From assembly GCA_051881775.1 (NCBI GenBank), contig JBJEQN010000082.1:1-9685 (forward strand): a stretch of DNA of 9,685 nucleotides, in the 5' to 3' direction. Shown piece after piece: positions 5,799 to 9,685 of this stretch. Origin of the DNA: UMGS363 sp051881775. Its GTDB lineage: Bacteria > Bacillota > Clostridia > Oscillospirales > Ruminococcaceae. The notes under the pieces are model-generated. The model was not told where the DNA came from. It saw only the letters and a list, made by a program, of their open reading frames with translations, and searched no databases. The stretch's first letter is position 1; each line of letters starts with the position of its first letter. A program made the position numbers and the translations under genes.

Positions 5799-6818
5799 TT
5801 AATCTTCGTGATGTGTTGCTCCATACAGTTTATTATAATCGGTAAAGCAGATATTCATATCAACGTCGGAATCTATGCCGTTCACTCTGCCGTCGCTGGC
5901 GTACTGCCACATATTGATCTCGTAGGGATAAAGGGGCGGATTGTGACCGTCCTTATACTCCACATACCAGAAGTCGAAAACGCACATTGAGCGCATATCA
6001 TACTTGCACAGCGCCATTTTTAGTCCGCTGTATATCATAGGAGTATATCCCAGCTTTGAGATCTCGCTGCAGAACACCGCTGCGCACTTATTCAGCATCT
6101 CGGCGGAAACACCGTTTGTTCTTGCATTCTCATCTCCGGGCAGCTCCCAGTCAAAAACCACGGGATAGGTTATCTTGTAATCCTTAAGCAGCTCTGCGGT
6201 AAAGACAGCCTCTTCCGCAGCTTCGGCTTCGGTGACCGCCTGGGAATAAAAGTACGCTCCAACGTCAAGTCCTGCTTCAAGGGCGCCGGAAATATACTCG
6301 TCCGCACGTTCGTCTGCTCGCATTATTCCCGATTCGTAGCCCCTGTAGCCTATCCTTACCATAACGAAATCAATTCCGTCGGCAGCTACCTTTTCCCAGT
6401 CGATGTCCCCCTGATGATAGGAAACGTCAATGCCTGTCCGGGAGATGCGCTCTCCGTTTTCGTCGTAATAGGCATAACGGTTATTATCGTCAAGCTCCAG
6501 TCTGCTGTAATCAAGGGTGTTGAGCGGCACCTCTTCCATTGCGGGGAGCCACACCTCACCGTAGGTCGCATCGTTGAAAAGAAGCATATCATCGGGTGCG
6601 GCGTATTCATAAACGTGGGAATTGACCGCCGCTATGTAATCCTCGCTTTCACTGAGCCGTGAACTGAGCGACGATATTTTGGCATTCAGAACAAACACTA
6701 TTATAAAAAGCGTTATTATCAGCAGGGTCACCGCCGCCGCAAAAATACGGGGCGCTGAAATTCTGTTTTTCGCCGTTTTGACCTGTTCGGGGCAGTTGTT
6801 ATTATCTAAATCGCTCAT
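5799..6818 (-). CDS. Membrane-anchored GH25 muramidase (lysozyme)
   Basis: This 339-residue protein has a short cytoplasmic N-terminus, one membrane helix (about 25-45, IFAAAVTLLIITLFIIVFVL), a short coiled linker, and an extracellular GH25 domain from about residue 128. Catalytic-site signatures are GIDVSYHQG with D131 and VVFDWE with D223 and E225; MWQYASDG and GIDSDVDMN near the end are also typical. GH25 enzymes cut the beta-1,4 bond between MurNAc and GlcNAc in peptidoglycan. The helix lacks a signal-peptidase or lipobox site, so the enzyme probably stays anchored and serves in wall remodelling. The ATG at 6818 has AAGGA about 13 bases upstream, a long gap, so initiation may be weak. It is the first gene of the probable operon with the epimerase-like and FapA-family genes. 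Confidence 0.93.
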   Translation of the reverse strand: MSDLDNNNCPEQVKTAKNRISAPRIFAAAVTLLIITLFIIVFVLNAKISSLSSRLSESEDYIAAVNSHVYEYAAPDDMLLFNDATYGEVWLPAMEEVPLNTLDYSRLELDDNNRYAYYDENGERISRTGIDVSYHQGDIDWEKVAADGIDFVMVRIGYRGYESGIMRADERADEYISGALEAGLDVGAYFYSQAVTEAEAAEEAVFTAELLKDYKITYPVVFDWELPGDENARTNGVSAEMLNKCAAVFCSEISKLGYTPMIYSGLKMALCKYDMRSMCVFDFWYVEYKDGHNPPLYPYEINMWQYASDGRVNGIDSDVDMNICFTDYNKLYGATHHED

Positions 6819-6858
6819 TTTTTGCTATAATTCCTTATGATTTTTTATGTATATTTAT

Positions 6859-6887
6859 ATTATAGCACAGTTCTTCATTAATTGCAA
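6859..6887 (-). promoter_or_regulatory. Extended -10 promoter for the GH25 operon
   Basis: On the minus strand, TTGCAA (6887-6882) is followed after 17 bases by TATAAT (6864-6859), with TGC directly before it forming an extended -10. The start near 6852 leaves a leader of about 34 bases. Confidence 0.75.
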
Positions 6888-6926
6888 CCGCTTAAAAGCA
6901 GTTGTTCAGAAAATTAACATTTTATC

Positions 6927-6977
6927 CTTACAATCCCAAATGCGACAAAGCAATAAATTTCTTAACTTTATTGTAAG
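6927..6977. repeat. Small nested inverted repeats upstream of the GH25 promoter
   Basis: CTTACAAT (6927-6934) and ATTGTAAG (6970-6977) are perfect inverted repeats. An alternative hairpin CAATAAA/TTTATTG (6951-6957 with 6967-6973) uses part of the same arm. Both are AT-rich and may be chance; an operator role for the GH25 operon is only a possibility. Confidence 0.3.
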
Positions 6978-6978
6978 C

Positions 6979-7032
6979 AAAAACGACTTGACCCGTCCTG
7001 TATTTCGGTTTTACGGAAAGACAGAACGGGTC
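6979..7032 (-). terminator. Probable terminator after the DegV-family gene
   Basis: GACCCGT (6990-6996) pairs with ACGGGTC (7026-7032). After a mismatch the stem continues with CTGT/ACAG (6998-7001 with 7021-7024) and TTTC/GAAA (7003-7006 with 7016-7019). On the minus strand the stem is followed by AAGTCGTTTTTGC, so the T-run (6983-6979) is displaced by about six bases. It lies 31 bases past the DegV stop. Confidence 0.6.
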
Positions 7033-7063
7033 TGTAAGGAATATCATTTCCTTGGTATCATAT

Positions 7064-7921
7064 TTATTCGTTAACAAACAATACGCCGATCGCTCCCGGA
7101 CCGCAGTTACCCGAAACGGTAGCGGAAGCCTTTGTAACGATGACCTCGTCAAAGCTGCAATGCTTTTCAGCCTCAGCCTTAACATCGGAAACAGTTTTTA
7201 CGGAACAGTTGGCATGGGTGATGAAAAGACGCTTTTTGCTGATTTTTTTGTTTGCCTTCAGCTCGCCCTTTACATACCGCAGTATCGCTTTATCGTAATT
7301 TCCCATTTTTATGCCCCGAAGACCCATTTTTCCGTTCTTCATGCACAGTACGGGGTGAACGCCCAGCGCAACCGTCAGGTCACGGATCTTTTTTCCTGCT
7401 CTGCCGTTGCGGTAGAGGTAATCCGCATTCACTGTAATAAAACTTGCCGAGACCTTGCTTTTCATGCTGTCAAGCGCCGCTGTTATCTCTTCGGCGGAAC
7501 GTCCCTCGTCACGCATTTCCACAGCCCTTATTATCATATGTCCCATACCCGTGGAAAGGTTCTCCGAATCGACAACGTGTACCCTTTTTCTGTTTTCGCC
7601 CATAAACTCCAGCGCTTCCATAGCATTGTGGAAGGAATTGCTTACATGGTGGCTTATGGTGATATGTATTATCTCGTCATATTTTTTTAGACCGTTTTCA
7701 AAGAATTCCTTATATTCCGCAGGCGGTGGCTCATGAGTCTCAGCTTTTTTTCCGCCCCTTTCAAGATATTCAAGTATATTTCCTGCCGTTACCTCAAAAC
7801 CGTCTCTAAAGCGTCCCGTTTCCGTGATTATGTAAAAGTAAAGCAGGTCAATATCGTGGACCTTAACATATTCGTCAGGCAAGTCGCACACACAATCGGC
7901 TGTAATTCCAATACGCTTCAT
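7064..7921 (-). CDS. DegV family protein (fatty-acid-binding type)
   Basis: This 285-residue soluble protein belongs to the DegV family, whose characterised members (FakB) bind a fatty acid and present it to a kinase for acyl-phosphate formation. Matching segments are the N-terminal IGITADCVCDLP, VDSENLSTGMG (117-127), DYLYRNGR (167-174) with the following GVHPVLCMKNGKM, and GPGAIGVLF (274-282). Pocket motifs are altered: the usual TSQPS near residue 62 reads THEPP, the SGT turn near 94 reads SNS, and the usual H-x-GPG reads NCGPG. Ligand choice may therefore differ. The ATG follows AAGGAGG with an 8-base gap, which is very strong. It lies 51 bases after the hybrid-kinase stop and directly abuts the kinase's apparent older stop (TAA at 7924-7922), so the two genes form an operon. 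No FakA-like kinase is in the window. Confidence 0.92.
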   Translation of the reverse strand: MKRIGITADCVCDLPDEYVKVHDIDLLYFYIITETGRFRDGFEVTAGNILEYLERGGKKAETHEPPPAEYKEFFENGLKKYDEIIHITISHHVSNSFHNAMEALEFMGENRKRVHVVDSENLSTGMGHMIIRAVEMRDEGRSAEEITAALDSMKSKVSASFITVNADYLYRNGRAGKKIRDLTVALGVHPVLCMKNGKMGLRGIKMGNYDKAILRYVKGELKANKKISKKRLFITHANCSVKTVSDVKAEAEKHCSFDEVIVTKASATVSGNCGPGAIGVLFVNE

Positions 7922-7972
7922 TTAACCTGCCTCCTTTTCAAGCTTTGCTATCTCTGCCGCCGCAGCTTCGTA
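7922..7972 (-). other. In-frame coding-like extension beyond the kinase stop codon
   Basis: Reading on past the TAA at 7975-7973 in the kinase frame gives YEAAAAEIAKLEKEAG, then TAA at 7924-7922, immediately followed by the DegV ATG. The 16 codons form an amphipathic Ala/Glu/Lys helix and their stop abuts the next start, as in compact operons. This looks like the original C-terminus, now cut off by a stop that a single G-to-T change in GAA would explain. Confidence 0.65.
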
Positions 7973-9685
7973 TTAAAAATCCTCCGCAAGCGCTGCAGCC
8001 TTTCCGAAATAATTGTCAAGAGGCTCGCCCTTATAGGAATACTGCGACATTTCACCTGCCAAAGCCGACATAGTATCGCTGTCGAAGCCTTCGCAGGCAG
8101 ACTTTGCCTTTTCTATATATTTTGCCAGCACATCGGGAGCGATCTCTGTCAGAGTGACGGGAGCTTCAACCTCTGCTTCGGGGGTATCATTTTCATTGCC
8201 GCCAAGATATTCTTCCGCAATATCAATGACCTCGCCGTAAAGATGCAGCAGCTCGCCGTTTTTATTTTCGATAACGCCGTATCTTTCAGCCTTTCCTGCT
8301 CCTTCAAGCTCCTTTGCAAGCAGGGACAGCTTTTCTGCGCCCACGCTCATGGATGTGCTTTTTAAAGCGTGTACCTCGATAATATAGTTTTTCCAATCCT
8401 TATTATCAAACAGCTCGCCGATATACTGTATTTTTTCCCTGCCCTTTTTTGCGTAGACCTCAAGTATCTCACGGTAAGCCTCTTCATCGCCGCCTGTGTA
8501 GAAAATTCCCTTATCGGGTTCAAACATTGCAGCGCTTTCCTGCTTCTGTGCATTTTTGCGGCGGTCTGCAGTTCCGAAATTCGCTGTGCCGGGAGCCTGC
8601 ATATATTCCTTCGGCAGATAGTTTCTCAGTACCCTGTCCAAAGCGGAAAGCTCAATAGGCTTTGCAAGAAAATCATTGAAGCCGGAGTTCAGGAACATCT
8701 CACGGGCGCCGTTTACAGCGTTAGCCGTAAGTGCGATTATGGGCAGCTTCTTATAATACTCGCCCTCGGTCTTTCTGATCATCTCTGTAGCTTCAACGCC
8801 GTCCATTTCGGGCATCATATGATCCATAAACACCAAATCAAAATCCTTGGAACGCAGCATTCTTATTGCCTCAGGACCGCTCTCCGCTGTCATGACCTGC
8901 ATATTATACGGGCGCATAAGACCGACAGCCACCTTAAGGTTTATAACGTTGTCATCAACGATAAGTATTCTCGCCTTAGGCGCTGTGAAGCGTATATCCG
9001 AGCCTCTGCGCTCGTTAAGGTTAAGTACGATATTTTCATTGTTAAGCGCCGAAGCAACGGAAATGGAATAGAAGGGCTTGTAAACGCACTTTATATTTTC
9101 GGGCAGGTTCACAGCGTCCATTCTGTCCTGAATAACGAACACACGCACCTTCTCCGCAAGTCCTGCGAAGTATTCCTCGTTCTGCAGATACTCCTCCTTG
9201 CCGGCGAAAACATGGGTTATCTTATTCGTGTCCGCCTGCCTGAGAGCGTCTGTGCTGCCAAAATATCTGAAGTCGATATGGAGCCTGCCGCACATTTCGC
9301 AGAAAAGCTCCTCATATTTTTCACTGTGTTCACCGAAGCCGAAGCAGCCTGCGGCATGTATCTTTTCGGGTTCTTTAACAGTGATAAACGGTCTTTCGTC
9401 CTTTACCTTAAGGGGGATAACAAAGCGGAACTCGGTGCCTTTGCCGTATTCGCTTTTTACGCTGATAAAGCCGCCCATTTGGGTTATAAGCTGCTTTGAT
9501 ATGGCAAGACCAAGACCCGTGCCTTCAACAGAGCGGTTTTTCTTTGTATCCACCTGCCTAAAGCTGGTGAACAGCTTTTCTATGTTCTCCTCAGTAATGC
9601 CGATGCCCGTATCCGCAACGGAAACAAACAGATTTATGCCGTAGTCCTGCTTTGTACGGGACACCGTAAGCGTAACGCTGCCCTT
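7973..9685 (-). CDS. Hybrid sensor histidine kinase, 5' end outside the window
   Basis: The frame is open to the window edge, so this is the C-terminal 570 residues of a larger kinase; residues are counted from the first visible codon. Order: HATPase domain 1-92 with DTGIGI (25-30), the F-box LFTSF and GTGLGLAI (55-62); a receiver-like but degenerate region (about 108-215) lacking the Asp pocket; a true receiver (238-357) with DD at 244-245, D288 (VFMDHMMPEMDG), T320 and K342; an Hpt domain (about 388-495) with H439 in HALKSTSMSVGA; then an acidic linker and helical tail. It can therefore pass phosphate His-Asp-His within one chain and hand it to a separate receiver. A GTG at 9664 is not a credible start because it lies inside the ATPase domain. 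The C-terminus ends early at TAA 7975-7973. DegV follows in the same direction. Confidence 0.93.
   Translation of the reverse strand, partial: KGSVTLTVSRTKQDYGINLFVSVADTGIGITEENIEKLFTSFRQVDTKKNRSVEGTGLGLAISKQLITQMGGFISVKSEYGKGTEFRFVIPLKVKDERPFITVKEPEKIHAAGCFGFGEHSEKYEELFCEMCGRLHIDFRYFGSTDALRQADTNKITHVFAGKEEYLQNEEYFAGLAEKVRVFVIQDRMDAVNLPENIKCVYKPFYSISVASALNNENIVLNLNERRGSDIRFTAPKARILIVDDNVINLKVAVGLMRPYNMQVMTAESGPEAIRMLRSKDFDLVFMDHMMPEMDGVEATEMIRKTEGEYYKKLPIIALTANAVNGAREMFLNSGFNDFLAKPIELSALDRVLRNYLPKEYMQAPGTANFGTADRRKNAQKQESAAMFEPDKGIFYTGGDEEAYREILEVYAKKGREKIQYIGELFDNKDWKNYIIEVHALKSTSMSVGAEKLSLLAKELEGAGKAERYGVIENKNGELLHLYGEVIDIAEEYLGGNENDTPEAEVEAPVTLTEIAPDVLAKYIEKAKSACEGFDSDTMSALAGEMSQYSYKGEPLDNYFGKAAALAEDF

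Noticed and set aside
7052..7690. Plus-strand open frame of 212 codons
   Set aside because: It is the shadow of the DegV-family gene, which has clear motifs and a strong ribosome site.
8369..9499. Long plus-strand open frame of 376 codons
   Set aside because: It is antisense to the hybrid kinase, whose domains are unmistakable. The plus-strand product is Cys/His/Leu-rich without any family motif and lacks a proper ribosome site.
9662..9664. GTG as the start of the hybrid kinase
   Set aside because: The codons before it (KGSVTLT) continue the conserved ATPase-domain sequence to the window edge, so the gene is cut by the window and does not start here.

Overview
The window looks like chromosomal DNA of a Gram-positive Clostridia-class bacterium, most likely Oscillospiraceae/Ruminococcus-like. 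This is an inference from the protein families, the AGGAGG-type ribosome binding sites, sigma-A promoters with 17-bp spacers, and hairpin-rich intergenic DNA. No tRNA, rRNA, CRISPR array, transposase or phage gene was seen.

Layout. Positions 10-879 (+) encode a UTP-glucose-1-phosphate uridylyltransferase (GalU). Positions 880-1396 carry no gene but hold five inverted-repeat structures, including a cloverleaf-like element and a bidirectional terminator. Positions 1397-2660 (-) form a two-gene operon: a CheY-like single receiver protein, then a protein joining MshEN-like N-terminal repeats to a CheX/CheC-like phosphatase domain. A 333-bp divergent regulatory region separates this operon from a stand-alone Hpt phosphotransfer protein (2994-3368, +), which has a perfect-consensus promoter. 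Hairpins at 3371-3456 lie between the convergent hpt and FapA-family genes. Positions 3468-6818 (-) look like one operon, in transcription order: a membrane-anchored GH25 muramidase, a LacX-type aldose-1-epimerase-family protein, and a FapA/DUF342 polymer-like beta-solenoid protein. Positions 7064-9685 (-) hold the 3' part of a large hybrid sensor histidine kinase (ATPase, degenerate receiver-like region, true receiver, Hpt and a C-terminal tail), followed by a DegV-family lipid-binding protein.

How the genes may work together. The window holds His-Asp phosphorelay pieces without any DNA-binding output: a hybrid kinase with its own Hpt, a free Hpt, a free receiver, and a CheX-like phosphatase carrying a possible c-di-GMP-binding module. 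A FapA-family protein, often linked to flagella or surface structures, lies beside them, yet no flagellar or chemoreceptor gene is visible. A plausible reading is a non-flagellar, chemotaxis-derived signalling circuit that works by protein-protein contact. The envelope genes (GalU, GH25 muramidase) may or may not be connected to it.

Main oddities: an in-frame TAA that cuts 16 codons of clearly coding character off the hybrid kinase; the MshEN-CheX fusion; the cloverleaf repeat after galU; and 11-bp tandem repeats directly upstream of the receiver-gene promoter.
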